The notes beneath the pieces are model-generated. The model saw only the letters and a program-made list of their open reading frames with translations. It was not told the origin of the DNA and made no database searches. A stretch of DNA of 64,000 bases from Lycium barbarum (taxonomy: Eukaryota; Streptophyta; Magnoliopsida; Solanales; Solanaceae): assembly GCF_019175385.1 (NCBI RefSeq), contig NC_083344.1, positions 3,014,965-3,078,964 of the forward strand, in the 5' to 3' direction. Positions 23,762-35,600 of the stretch are shown one piece after another. Position numbers and translations under genes: made by a program. The first letter of the stretch is position 1. Every line of letters begins with the position of its first letter.

Positions 23762-23885
23762 CTACAACGACAACATATCATGTGTAGTCCCACAAGTGGA
23801 GTCTGGGGAGGGTAGGGTGTACGCAAATCTTAACCCTACCTTGGTAGAGAGGCTATTTCTAATAGATCCTCGGCTTGAAGGAAAA
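23762..23885 (-). mobile_element. TS-type SINE 3' part
   Basis: The plus strand reads 'acaacatatcatgtgtagtc', 'cccacaagtggagtctgggg', 'gagggtagggtgtacgcaaa' and 'ccctaccttggtagagaggc', the complement of the TS SINE 3' region. The 5' part and a clear duplication are missing. Confidence 0.7.
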
Positions 23886-23899
23886 AAAAAAGAATTTGA

Positions 23900-26265
23900 A
23901 GTATGGTATCAAGAAAAGTAAGGCAAGACAATAATAAGATAGAGCAAGTGAAACAAGTATTAATACACAATGGCAAAAAGAAACTACGCGTGCGAACTAA
24001 AACTATATAACTTTAACACTAGTATTAGTAGTACTATAACTTTAACATGCTATAGAATGTTACGTACTTTCCTTATTTTTCAGGTAATTAAATAAATCTT
24101 TCTTTGCACAGATGGTTACATGTAAGGCTGTACGTATTTTTTAGATGACCTGCCACAGTAAAAAATGTTTGTAATGCCCATAGACCATACATATAGAAGT
24201 TAAGTTTTTTTTTTTTTTTGTGTGTGTGTTAAATATAGAAGTAACACTTGCTAAAAAAAACAACCTGAGCATGCTTGGCTCGGACATAAGGGCCATCGCC
24301 TGAAGGGAACCTTATGAAACACATGAAATAGCTCCTTTTTCTCTTTCTTTGTGTTTTCCATTCCATTTCCATGTTTCTTCCTCTTCTCAGTATGCGTTCC
24401 TCTTTTATTTGTTTTTCTTAGTTTTGGGTTATGTGTATAATACGTTCACGAGTAACTAGCTAGCTAACTAGTAATTGTAGTCTATGAACAGATATGAGAG
24501 AGCGAGAGAGTGTGTGTGTCAATGTGTATATATATTGCTAGCTATAATAATACTAGTAATATATAAAAGCTTAACTGATAAGATCCATGAATCTGGTGGG
24601 AGATTCAGAAAAAAAAGATACAGAGACAAAGTTGCACAAATATTATATGTCCTCATCCTGCACCAAGTATCCATCACTGGGGACTCCAATATTGTACCTA
24701 GATGACTATCCATCTCTATTAGTAGTTAGTTAATCTCATCCTCCTCATTTTCTCTTTTTAAGTTTAATCTATATACTAGTATACATACCCGCGCAATGCG
24801 CGGATCGTTTTAAAGAAAAAAAAAAAAGACTCAAGAGATAATCGAAACATTTAAATATAATCGTCTTATTACATACTAACATTTTCTATAATATATGTAG
24901 CTCTATTGCTTCATTTCTGCCCAATTTCCTCAAACAGTATACAGATTTTTTATCCATTGACTATGATAAATAAAAAATAACAAATTAAAACAAATTGAAT
25001 TAGATATAATATCATTGATTATGATTCTTTTATTACGTCCTCATTAAACCACAATTTCAGGTAAGGAAAAAGATTGAGCATAAAAATAGAATATCTTGCA
25101 TTTAGCCACCCAGAGGACATAAATTTAACCAAAAAGACGCCTCAACACTTGATTTTAAACTCATTCTTATAAGGTTCCTAACTTTCTTTCCTAACTTTCT
25201 TCTCCCATCCCGATGTGGAATTTGCCTAAGATGTAAGGTGTGCTACTTATTCAGAGGTTTTCGTCAATGACTATATGTAAGATATTGGTTGTCCTTGTTT
25301 GAATAAATGCACAGAGTTTAAAATCAGAGTAAAAGTTATTTTAAAATAAAAGTATGTTAAAAAGAAAATTGGAAATGAATGTTGGAGTTTCCTTTTTTTT
25401 TTCAGACCTAAGCTAAGTCTTCCCCGACAAATTGATTAATTACTAATATGTTTTGTGTTAAAGTATATAACCAGCTCATTTAAAAGTGTAAGCTATTACA
25501 GAAATTATATTTTTATTTACTTAATTATATTCTTAACACGCCCTTCTCATTCTATTAGGAATTTAGGGCATGTTTGGAAAGTCACCCATGTAATTGAAAT
25601 TGAGTAAATATTTGGTGTAATTAGGTGTAACTACACATCTTTGTCAGGCCAAGTAATTACATGGTCAACATGTAATTGGGTGTAATTAAGAGGGGGTAAT
25701 TACACTCTCCAATTATTAAGGGAGGATTGAGAATTAAGTGTAATTACACCCTGTACAGGGTTACTTTTTCATTTCTTTTCTTTTTCTTTTTATTTTAATT
25801 TATCTTTTGTTTCTATTATTTTAATTTCTTTTTTATTTTTACATTTTAAATAATTTTATTTTAAAAAATATTTTTTTATGTTATTTATCTTTCATTTTCT
25901 TTCTTCTCATTTCCCAACCTTTACTTCTGGTGATTCCATGTAATTGATCGTATTTTTAAAATTGTTTTTCTTATTTTCTTCATTTAGCATAACTACATTA
26001 TTATTCTAGTTTTTAAAATTACACTTTCTAATATTAGAAAGAATGAGTCATTAACAAACTTGACATATAACGAGTGATCTTATTAATTGTTGAATGAGGT
26101 TATACACTTATAAATATTTACTTAGTGAAAACAAAAATTGGAAAATTTCCGTGTATTCAATGAATGATCACTGTACAGCCCTTGTGGATTTATACAAGTT
26201 TTCCTTATAAAGAAAATAAATTTAAAAACTATTTTCTGTACACTTGTGCCAATAGAATTGTATAC
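23900..26265. other. Intergenic, no gene seen
   Basis: AT-rich. Contents that can be named: a (GT)n run at about 24219; the dispersed motif 'acccgcgcaatgcgcggatc' at about 24788; and a block at 25566-25757 rich in 'gtgtaattacac' palindromic wording that looks like an old MITE without clear ends. No gene is supported. Confidence 0.4.
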
Positions 26266-26554
26266 CTCAGAACCAGGGGCGGATTTAGAGTTATCTGATG
26301 GTGTTCACCCGAACACCCTCGATAAAAAATTACAGTGTATATGTAAGGTAGATTTTCTGTGTTTATGTACATATATCAACTTTTGAACACTCTGAATATA
26401 TGCAAATGATTAGCTTAAGTGGTCCAGGGTGTTCAAAATAGTCTCTAGCATTCTAGGTTCGATTCCCATCAACAATATTATTTTTTATATTTAGTTTTTA
26501 TTATTTTTTTCAAACTCCCTGAGTGAAAATTCTGGATCCGCCACTGCTCAGAAC
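26266..26554. mobile_element. hAT-like MITE with 8-bp target duplication
   Basis: The element 26274-26546 (273 bp) starts caggggcggatttag and ends ctggatccgccactg, short imperfect inverted repeats. It is flanked by a perfect 8-bp duplication, ctcagaac, at 26266-26273 and 26547-26554, diagnostic for the hAT superfamily. No transposase is encoded. Confidence 0.85.
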
Positions 26555-26937
26555 TACCTAATACCTAATAATATTCCTTTCTATGTATGTGCATGTGACA
26601 AAAACATAGCTGTATTTTATAAACAAGATATTGGGCCCTTATTTCTGTCAAAGCTAGCGGGCTTGGTCATATAAAAAAGCCACATTTCCTATTTCAAACC
26701 CATTTCTCTTCTTCTTCCTCTCAGACTCGGACTCAATTCTTTGTGTGGTTTTATTTGTTGTATTCCATCTCAAAACATACTAGTGTACTAGTGTCCATTT
26801 ATCTTTCACATAAGGGGTATTTCAATGGATTTGCCTTGGTGCCGGGTTTACAGTGATGTATTGAATGATTCGGGCTTGATTCCTTTTTATGAGTCAAGCA
26901 TGTGGATCTTATTGATAAAGGGTGGTAATGAACCACC
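26555..26937. other. Intergenic with possible old promoter
   Basis: At about 26668 'ggtcatataaaaaagcc' resembles a TATA box, followed by a pyrimidine-rich stretch ('ttctcttcttcttcctctca') as in plant leaders, but no gene follows. A 68-codon frame at 26825 runs into a SINE and is not supported. Confidence 0.35.
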
Positions 26938-27110
26938 AAAGGATGTGGTGCGTGGTGCAGTAGATGGGGTTGTTCTTCCCTTAACCAGAGGTTTCGAGTT
27001 CGAGCCCTGGGTATGGAAACATTCTTGGTAGTTGGCAAGGAGCGCTTCCCCGAATGAGCTCTACACGGTGCGATTCCAAATTTAGTCGGGCTACAATGCG
27101 GATATCATAT
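26938..27110 (+). mobile_element. tRNA-derived SINE
   Basis: Contains a box A-like 'tggtgcagtagatgggg', a box B-like 'gagttcgagccc' and the downstream wording 'aaggagcgcttccccgaatg' and 'tacacggtgcgattccaaat', which I know from Au-like/solanaceous SINEs. The ends are approximate and no target duplication was identified. Confidence 0.65.
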
Positions 27111-28164
27111 TAAAGTGTTGACCATTTCATTTAAAAGATTAAGGTATATTAGAGAACATATTTTTATTTACTCAATTATGTGCTATATTATGGTGTTGTC
27201 TTGAAGGCAAAGAAAAAAAACAGAACTTACAAAATAATAGGTACCTACACTGATCGGATTGAAAAAAGGTTCTTCGCTGGTTATTTTGTCATGCGTTTTT
27301 ATTTTGCATTGAGGTTCCCTTTCCTTTTTTAATTATCACCTTTCCCTATTTTTGGGTTTCTAACTTCTCAAGGGCATTATCCACACATTCAGCTAATTAA
27401 GCAGTGTCACGCAATTCTTTTTATTCAATAGACATATATATAAACTATATGTGAAAATCTAATAGAATAAAATATTGAATGACACCAGTTGACATGCATC
27501 ACCTTGATAATGCATAACCTGATCACCGCTTGGTCTAAGAATCATGACGACTCGTCGTTAGTTATTGAGTTTTTTGCTCTCATTTTTTCTCTTTTAAATT
27601 GTTATCAAAGACAACTATATTGATGTACTTGATCGAATTACTTTTTATTAATATGATCTTATTATAGTAATTGATCATTTGTTCATTTTTCAAATGTTGA
27701 TGCAGCTCGCAAAATTCTTTTGCATTTACCACGGTATTTTTTTAATCTTCTTATCAGATTGTCTGGCTTCTTTCAGGATCTGCTGTTTCTGTCTTTTTTG
27801 TCATGATCGACCAACTTCCGAATTAGTAAATAGTACTTGTAAATATGAAGGCACTAAGAATGATCAGAGCGTACAGAGGTCTTGAGATCGGATCTCATCG
27901 CTACCCATCATTAAAGAGAATTTTCACGTGTTTAGCTCATGCCAAAAAAAAAATAAAAAAAATCAGGCCCGCACCTAAGGATCATGTTGAGAAAATAATT
28001 CAGTAAATAACAGTAAATTCTTTCTAACGGCTTAAGATTTTAGATTAGATAATCACACTTTACAACAAAATCAACGAAAAACTAATTGCAATAGTTAATG
28101 GAATTCTACAAATCTATACTACAAAAAAGAAAATCCACACTATTCACTAGCATGGGTTACGTCA
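27111..28164. other. Intergenic, no gene seen
   Basis: AT-rich. The piece 27849-27960 ('agagcgtacagaggtcttga') resembles 46760-46830 ('agagcatacagaggtcctgg'), so a diverged dispersed repeat occurs at both places. No gene. Confidence 0.4.
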
Positions 28165-28460
28165 AAGTTCAAACTATAAATGTGGACACATAAAAATAAA
28201 GTTATTCTTTTCTTTTGAACCATCATTTTAGTGGGAACTGCACCTTTGGGTGAGCAAAATGTAAAATTCATAAAATTCAGCATATTTGATAAATTGATAT
28301 TAAAAGAACCAGTTTACGTCGACCTTTAAATGTGGATACATACGATTAGTTGTGTTCTTTTTTCTTTTTCTAACCATGATTTTAGTGGAAAGTGCACTTT
28401 GGGAGTGAACGAAATGTATTAGCCAGAAAGTTATGCATATTTGACAAATTGCAATATAAA
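28165..28460. repeat. Diverged tandem duplication of about 148 bp
   Basis: Segments 28165-28305 and 28312-28460 share 'aaatgtggacacata/aaatgtggatacata', 'attttagtggaaagtgcac'-like and 'gcatatttgacaaattg'-like blocks in the same order. No coding content. Confidence 0.6.
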
Positions 28461-28571
28461 TAATGACTTTAATCCTTAATTGACCCCTTCCATTGTTGCA
28501 TATATTTATCTCCAACAAGAAAAGCTAAAGTTAAACTTCATTTGAGATTTAGATGCTCATCAAACACAAAC

Positions 28572-28653
28572 TCAACTTGTGTAATTAAAGGATAATGACT
28601 AATGTCTAGTGGTCAACTTGTGTAATTAAAGGATAATGACTAATGTCTAGTGG
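28572..28653. repeat. Exact 41-bp tandem duplication
   Basis: The unit beginning tcaacttgtgtaattaaagg occurs at 28572-28612 and again at 28613-28653 without a visible difference, so the duplication is recent. Confidence 0.9.
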
Positions 28654-29317
28654 TTGTAATTCTATCTTCTCTTCTTCTTTTTTTCTTGTGAAAAAAAAAA
28701 ATCCACTCGGTATCCGGTTCGCTCATTGGGTCCGATTAAGTTGAATTCTAGCTGCGTAAGGCTATTTTATTTAAGAGTAAAACGCTTCCTAACAGGAATA
28801 TTTTTCATATTCAAGGCTCAAATCCGAGACCTCTTAACAGAGAAGGAATCTTATATATCTCATTACAATCTTTGTTGGTGGCTGTAATTCTATCTAATAT
28901 CACTTAAGAGCAAGGTCTTAAATCACCAAACGTCCTTTTTTCTTTTTTTTCTTTTAATGTACTTTCTTCTCCATTAGTTTGATGGAACGCCTACTTGAAA
29001 AGATAAAATTAAAAACGAAAAACAAATTATAATTTAAATTAATACAATTTAGACTTTTGAATTACAAAATATATTAATTTTTCAGTTTTTTTGTTCCCCT
29101 AAAAAGGTATTCCAACTCATGACGAGAAAAAGAAGGAAAAAACAAAACATGGATAGAAGATTCGCCTACTGGAAATCTCAGTTCCGTCAAGCCAAAGCCT
29201 GGAATATCTAGAGCTGCTGATATTTTTAAAATATTAAATTATTGATTGATCATTTTTTGTGTTATCTTTTATTTAATGATATTTTTTCCATGAAAATTTC
29301 TAATAGAATAAAGGAAT
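28654..29317. other. Intergenic, no gene seen
   Basis: AT-rich sequence without a supported frame or recognised repeat. Confidence 0.4.
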
Positions 29318-29578
29318 TACTCTCATTGTCCCAACTTATGTGTCACAGTTCGGATTTGAAGTCAAACAGTTTAATTTTGACCGTGAATTTGGACATCGAA
29401 CCTTTAATTTTTTTGAAATAAAATTTACATATTTGGGAATTACATAAAAAGTACTATAACTCACAATAATTGATAATTTAAAATATTTAAAAGATATATG
29501 AAAAAATTACGGTCATAGAAAGACTTGTTTAAATCTCGAAATCTAAAATGTCCGACATCAATTGGGACGGAGGGAGTA
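29318..29578. mobile_element. Stowaway-like MITE
   Basis: The element 29320-29576 has ends 'ctctcattgtcccaactta' and 'caattgggacggagggag', TA on both sides, and internal motifs of the group with 'gggacggagggag' ends. The left end is diverged. Confidence 0.7.
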
Positions 29579-30952
29579 TAAGGATCAGCTTGCTTACAGA
29601 GTAAATAATATTTTCTTATTTTCTACTCACCTTTTAGACATCAGAAAATGTGTGAAAAGGCTACTTATATTGTTAATAGAAAACAATTTTCAATAAAAGA
29701 AAATAGTCTCATTCGTACCAAAGACACCCTTAGAAAATTTTCACTTGAAAAGTGATATTTAGCATTATTTATTTCTCACATTTCTTATGCATTTACGAAG
29801 ACCTAACTATGATCTCGAATGTTCAACTTTTGATTTACCAAAAGTGGTGCTTCTAGTCCATGTTTGGTTAGATCTATACAGAATAAAATAACAAAAAGAT
29901 GAAAAACCTTTAAAAAATTCCAAGGATGTTTTCTGTTTTGCTTTCCTCAATTCTAGAATTTTTTAAAAACAAATCAATAATGTATTTAAGAAAAGCCATC
30001 AGTCTTGGAGTTTAAATGATATATTTACTAATCTCAAATCGAAATAAAACTTCACAATTACTTCTAGACTGCTGGAATTTGATTTCTTCTAATTTATTTT
30101 TTTATGGTCCAATTAAATGCCACTTTTGGCAATTAAAGGTAATTTTGCAAATATGAAAATCAAGAGAGGCTAAAGTTAAAAATTTCCTGGGACCATGAAC
30201 AAAGTTACTTTTTCTTAAAACAAAAACAATTACTTTTGCTTTGTCAATATGGAGACAACGAGATCAAGAATAATGACCACTAGAATAAAAAGGGAAAAAG
30301 ACCACAAGAATATATATTGCAAACTTGTCTTTTAAAAGGAGAAGAAAAAGGAGTGTTCAAGAATCAGTACAACTCGAATTCATATCAGATTTAAAAATCG
30401 ACATGATAATCCTATTACGTTTATCGATTATTACTTGTTGTATCGAAGCGTAGACGAGCAAGCAGAGAAAAAAAATCTTTCATAAAGCACTCGATTTAAA
30501 GTAGAAGTCTGTTAGCCTGACAGGAGGCGGCCTTTCTCCAGAAAGACATCCTAATTTTTCTACTTCATTTGATATGATTTGTAAAAAATGTTTGATATTG
30601 ACCGTAAATGTTTAACAATAAAATACAAATTTATTTGTCTCAACTTATATGACATTTTTTTTTGAATCTTGGATTAATATTATAAATTTGTAATTCTTTT
30701 GTATAGATTTAACAAATTTCAATAATTCAAATCATTTAATGATTCAAATTTTTACTATGATAGGACGCTTTATCTATCAAGCTACCTTTCAACTGTTATT
30801 GTGACATTTCTTCTAATATAACAAATATAATATGCAAATTAAAATTAACATCTTAATCTAAAATTGCCTAACCTAATGTATGGTAAAATGTGACGAAAAG
30901 GGGTAACAAAGTGATGGGTTTTATATCATTAGTGAAATTATTTTTTCATGAC
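29579..30952. other. Intergenic, no gene seen
   Basis: AT-rich. A Stowaway-like half ('tgtctcaacttatatgaca') at about 30636 has no matching right end. No gene is supported. Confidence 0.4.
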
Positions 30953-31090
30953 AACCAACAATAACAACAACACACCAAGTGTAATGCCACAAGTGGGGTT
31001 TGGGGAGTGTAGGATATATGCAGATCTTACCACGGTCCTATCTTTGTGGGTAGAGAAGTTGTTTCCAATAGACCCTCGGCTCGAAAGAAA
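30953..31090 (-). mobile_element. TS-type SINE 3' part
   Basis: The plus strand begins with 'aataacaacaacacaccaag', the complement of the (TTG)n tail, followed by 'cacaagtggggtttggggag' and 'gcagatcttacc'. It ends with 'agaccctcggctcgaaag'. This is longer than the copy at 2072 but still 5'-truncated. Confidence 0.75.
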
Positions 31091-32616
31091 AGAAAAGAAT
31101 ACGAAACATGATAGCAAGTAAATATGACAGAAAATCGCAAGGTACAAAACAAATAAAACAACAGATCGTAATGCATATATGTGAAAAAGAAACTACACGA
31201 TTTCTAGATAGTACTATAAAAATGAATGGAATAGGTCTTTAAACACACGTATTCTTGTTGTTGCTGATATGTACGTATGACTTATCATATAATTTTTTTA
31301 CAAGTTCATATTGATTTCTAAAGAATTTATTTTTTAATTAATTACCGGTGGAGTATATATATTAGCAAGGGTAAATGTGCCATATTGTAGTTTTTTAACA
31401 TGTATAAAAAATAGATAAAAAGAATTGTTACAACAATATCAAAATAAGGAAGGTATGCGTAATATTGTAAACCACAAGAGAGATGAGTGTTAATGGAGTG
31501 AAACCCGAGGGGAGGTCTTTGAAATAATTCCTAAATTTTACCAAAAATGAAAAAAAAAACGAAAACTGAATCTAATATATATATATATATATATTATTTT
31601 TTTATATATTCTTGGCAACTAAACAATTTATTTACCAACTACCAAGTGAGCATAGTCAATCAACTGCATATTAAAGCTAGGGATAGAAGTCCATCTCTCT
31701 TAATCTCCTAGCTAATTTAGGCTTCAAATTTGCTCTAAAAACAATATTTTGAAATTTGGATAACTAATCTCTAACGCAATATCTTGACTTCTTTGTTTGA
31801 CTTGAAACACTCTTTAATTACTCTAAAAGTAATAAAATACATTTACTTGAACTTAATGCATGCATCTTATATTTATGAGTTATTATTTTGGTGATTGAAA
31901 TAATGATTCAAAATAAAAATAAAAATGAATTAACAATAATCTTATATATAATAAAATCATTAATGCAAGTCATGGACTAGTTAAACATTATTTTGGCACA
32001 CGTGTCCACTAAAGACTCTGGCAAGTCACGATAGAAAAAAAAACATAAATACAGACAACAAAATTCAGTTACAAAAATCCCGCCCCACCCCCACCCCCTT
32101 CCCCCCCAAAAAAAAAAAAAACCAAAAAAGCCTTTAGTTTACAAAAATTCCAACCTTTGCGCTTCGTTGTCCTCCGTTGAATTCCAGCAGTGTATTTTTT
32201 TTTTTTATATTATTTATTATTCTCTAAGTTTAAAAAAGATTGTCTTTTTGATTTGATATGAAATTTAAAAAATAAATTAAATTTTTTAAAATGTGTGATC
32301 TAAAATAAATTAAATTATTTCTAAATATAAAAATATATTAATTTTTTAAAAATAAATTAATAAATAAAAAATAAAACAATCTTTTTTGAACGAAAGGAGT
32401 ATATTTTTGTTGTATTGGTAAATTCCAGCACAATTTCAGAACCATTTCACTTCTCCTAACGTGTCACCCCCCACCCCACCCTCTCTCTGTAAAACCCTTC
32501 ATTTCAGCAAATAATTCAAATTTCCCTATATTCTATCAAGCTTCTAAATTCCCCACACACAAAATAAGCTGGATCATCATCAGAAGCAAAATTCGCCGGA
32601 GGTGGTGGATCCACCG
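31091..32616. other. Upstream region of the UGT80 gene
   Basis: AT-rich DNA with a (TA)n run at about 31577-31594 and a G-box-type CACGTG at 31999-32004 about 610 bases before the start codon. C-rich stretches lie at about 32083-32110 and 32466-32490, the latter followed by a pyrimidine-rich leader. A degenerate Stowaway-like AT-rich block spans about 32220-32402. No convincing TATA box was fixed. Confidence 0.4.
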
Positions 32617-35600
32617 ATGGCTGAACCGTCAAGGAAATTCGATCGCCTGACCTCCTCCTCCTCCTCCTCCTCTTCTTCTTCTTGTAGGTCCGTTGAGAAG
32701 GAAAATGACAGTAATACTACTGGTGCTGACGTGGATAATAGAGAGGTAGTTAGTGGTTCAGTTAACAACGGCGTCACTGATTCTTCAGGTTTGTTTTGTC
32801 AGCTGTGCTACTACTACAAATAGGAGTACTAGTGCTAGCACATAATTGGATACACTTTTCCTGTCTCAATTGATGTGATACATTTGGTAACAATTTAGTT
32901 TTAAACTTTACTTTTTCACGCTTAACGAGATGATCTATATATATCTTTGGTTTATTTTAGATCAGAAGATTCAAAAGTTTTTCCTTTATTTCTTAAACTT
33001 CGTGTCCAATCAAACTATATTATACTATAATTTGGGATGGGTGATGTTATTTCAAGACAAGGACGAAAATTTAGAGAGACAGAATAATGGGAGAATTCAT
33101 TCTACGATTCATTCATCATAATGACCTTTGACCTCTTTATATACCTGTAAGGTTTCTCCTTGCCTTAGTCTAACAAGGTAACTCTATTCTAAAAGAAGTA
33201 ACATCCCATTTTACCATAATTATAAATTCACCATAAACAACTATTACAATTATACTAGAATAGGGTTCCTACTGACCTAAGGATTTTACCAATAAACCGG
33301 CGTGTCTAGACCAGCTGGTGGTCTAGTCGTATTCGGTCTCAATACCCCCTCAAGTTGGAGCATGAGGGTCTCGAATGCCCAACTTGCCAAGTAAATACTG
33401 ATGCTGCGATTTGCCCAAAGCTTTTGTAAACACATTAGCCAATTGCTCATTGGTAGACACATGACTGGGAAGTATGATTCCGGACTGCAGCGCGTCCCCG
33501 ACAGAGTGACAGTCGACTTCAATGTATTTAGTCAGTTCATGAAACACCGGATTTCGCGCAATATATAATGCCGCTTGACTGTCACAGTACATTTTCACCG
33601 GATATTTATGTTCAACAACCAAACTATGCAAAAATTCCTTTAGCCATTTCAACTCACAAACTGCCATTGCCATTCTGCTGTGGTGTCCTTGTGCAAGATG
33701 TTTGAAAAAGAATTCCATGTTCGAAGAAGTAGTTCTTTATACATGTGAATTCAGTTCTGTTATCACTTCTAACCATCTTCACCTTTTTACTAAACTGCCT
33801 ATCTACCAAGGCGAAGAAATTTTTCAAGGTTTGGGACAATTCTTTCTTATCGATTAAGAGAAAAATCCACACGACTCGTGAACGATCATCCACAATATTA
33901 AAAAAATATGAATCACTGCAAGATGAAGGGGTTCTATATGGTCCTCAACTCCTCATAAATCACAATGAATCATATCAAAAATATTCGAAGCTATATTATC
34001 ACTTAAAGGAAGGACACTTGTTTGCTTTGCCCTTTGGCATACATCACATTCTTTGTCTAATCTAATACTACTTTGTTTTAGGCCTAATGTAGTGATAGAC
34101 TTTGTAACTTGTGCTGAAGGATGACCTAACGATTTGTGCGAACGATCGAACCAATTGACTGCCTCTGCCTTCATAGCTCGTATCCACGGCACATTCCGAA
34201 AATAGTAAAGTCCACGTCGATGCTCACCCGTTCCAAGCAGCTTCCTTGTGGTGGGGTCCTGTATAGAACACATAATTTTGTTAAAATTTACATCACAATC
34301 TAAATGATCAAGAAGTTGTGACACAAAAATCAATTTGCATGTTAAATTTCGGAACATAGACGACATATTTCAACCAAATCCTATTATTTAGCTTGATTGT
34401 TCCTTCTATCGTGGCCATCTAGCTACTTCCATCCGGAAGCCCAACCGGACACTCAGGAATGTCACGCTGGTCGCTCAGTTCCTCTGGATTACCTGTCACA
34501 TGGTTGGTAGCTCCGGAGTTGGTAGCTCCGGAGTCAATGATCCAAGATGATTTTTCGGCTTTACCGTCCATCTTGCCATTTGGGTTTATTCCTTGAGAAT
34601 TTAACACGTGAATCACAGTCTTTCGGATCTCTTCACTCAAATTGTGAGGTCCTGTCCCGCTTGTGTTCACCTGTCCTATCTCTGTTTGGGCTTCTTTCCT
34701 GGTAACTACTGAGTTAACCCAGTAGCCTCTTCCATGTCCGGATCCCGGTCCACCCTTGTGCTGCTGTTGCCGTCTTCTTCCTCTGTTTTTTTCATCTCAT
34801 TTTTTATTTTCTGGCCGCCAATCCGGATAGCCAATGAGTTGAAAACATCCGTTCACGACGTGTCCGGATCTCTTACAGTGTGTGTAAAATGCACCATCGT
34901 TTTTCCCTTCACTTTGGTCACGGTGAGGGTTTCTCCCTTGCATGGCAAAAGCCATGGTTTCACTCTGGTCCTCCGTTTTTCGTGTGATTCCTCTCACACG
35001 CTTTTCTTGCTCTAGCTTCGAGTAGACCTTATTTAATGATGGCGTTCCTGGGCCAATATGTTCAACCTCACCGTTCCATACATTGCTTCATCCAATCCCA
35101 TAAGGAAAAGATGTACCTTTTCTTCTTCTCTTTTGGTTTCTAGGGCTGTCCCTAGATTGCACGTGCACTATCCACACTTGCAAGTCGGAATTTGTTCGTA
35201 AATTGCCAATTCCTCCCACAACTTAGTGAGTCTTCCATAGTAATCCACTATGGTCCTTCCCTTCTGCTTGCACTCCGCAAGTTCGGCCTTAAGTTGTTGT
35301 ATTCGAGGGCAGTTGATAACGCGAACCGTTCTCGTATGCTCGTCCACAATTCTTCCGCTTCCTCTTTATGCGAAATCGTTGGGCAAAGCGTCGGTTCTAT
35401 GGTGTTGCGAATCCACGACACCAATAACGAGTTTATAATCCACCAATCTTCCAAATCTAGCTACTCTTCATTCGGCTTCTTGATCGTACCAAGAACGAAG
35501 CCAAATTTCTTCCTAGCTCTTAGGGCTGTCCTCATGGATCTAGCCCATTCTTCGTAGTTTTCACCCTTCAATGGGACTTGTGTCACCACAATTCTAGGGT

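Noticed and set aside
35192..35557. Plus-strand frame of 121 codons
   Set aside because: It runs antisense to the gag remnant of the decayed copia element and has no domain.
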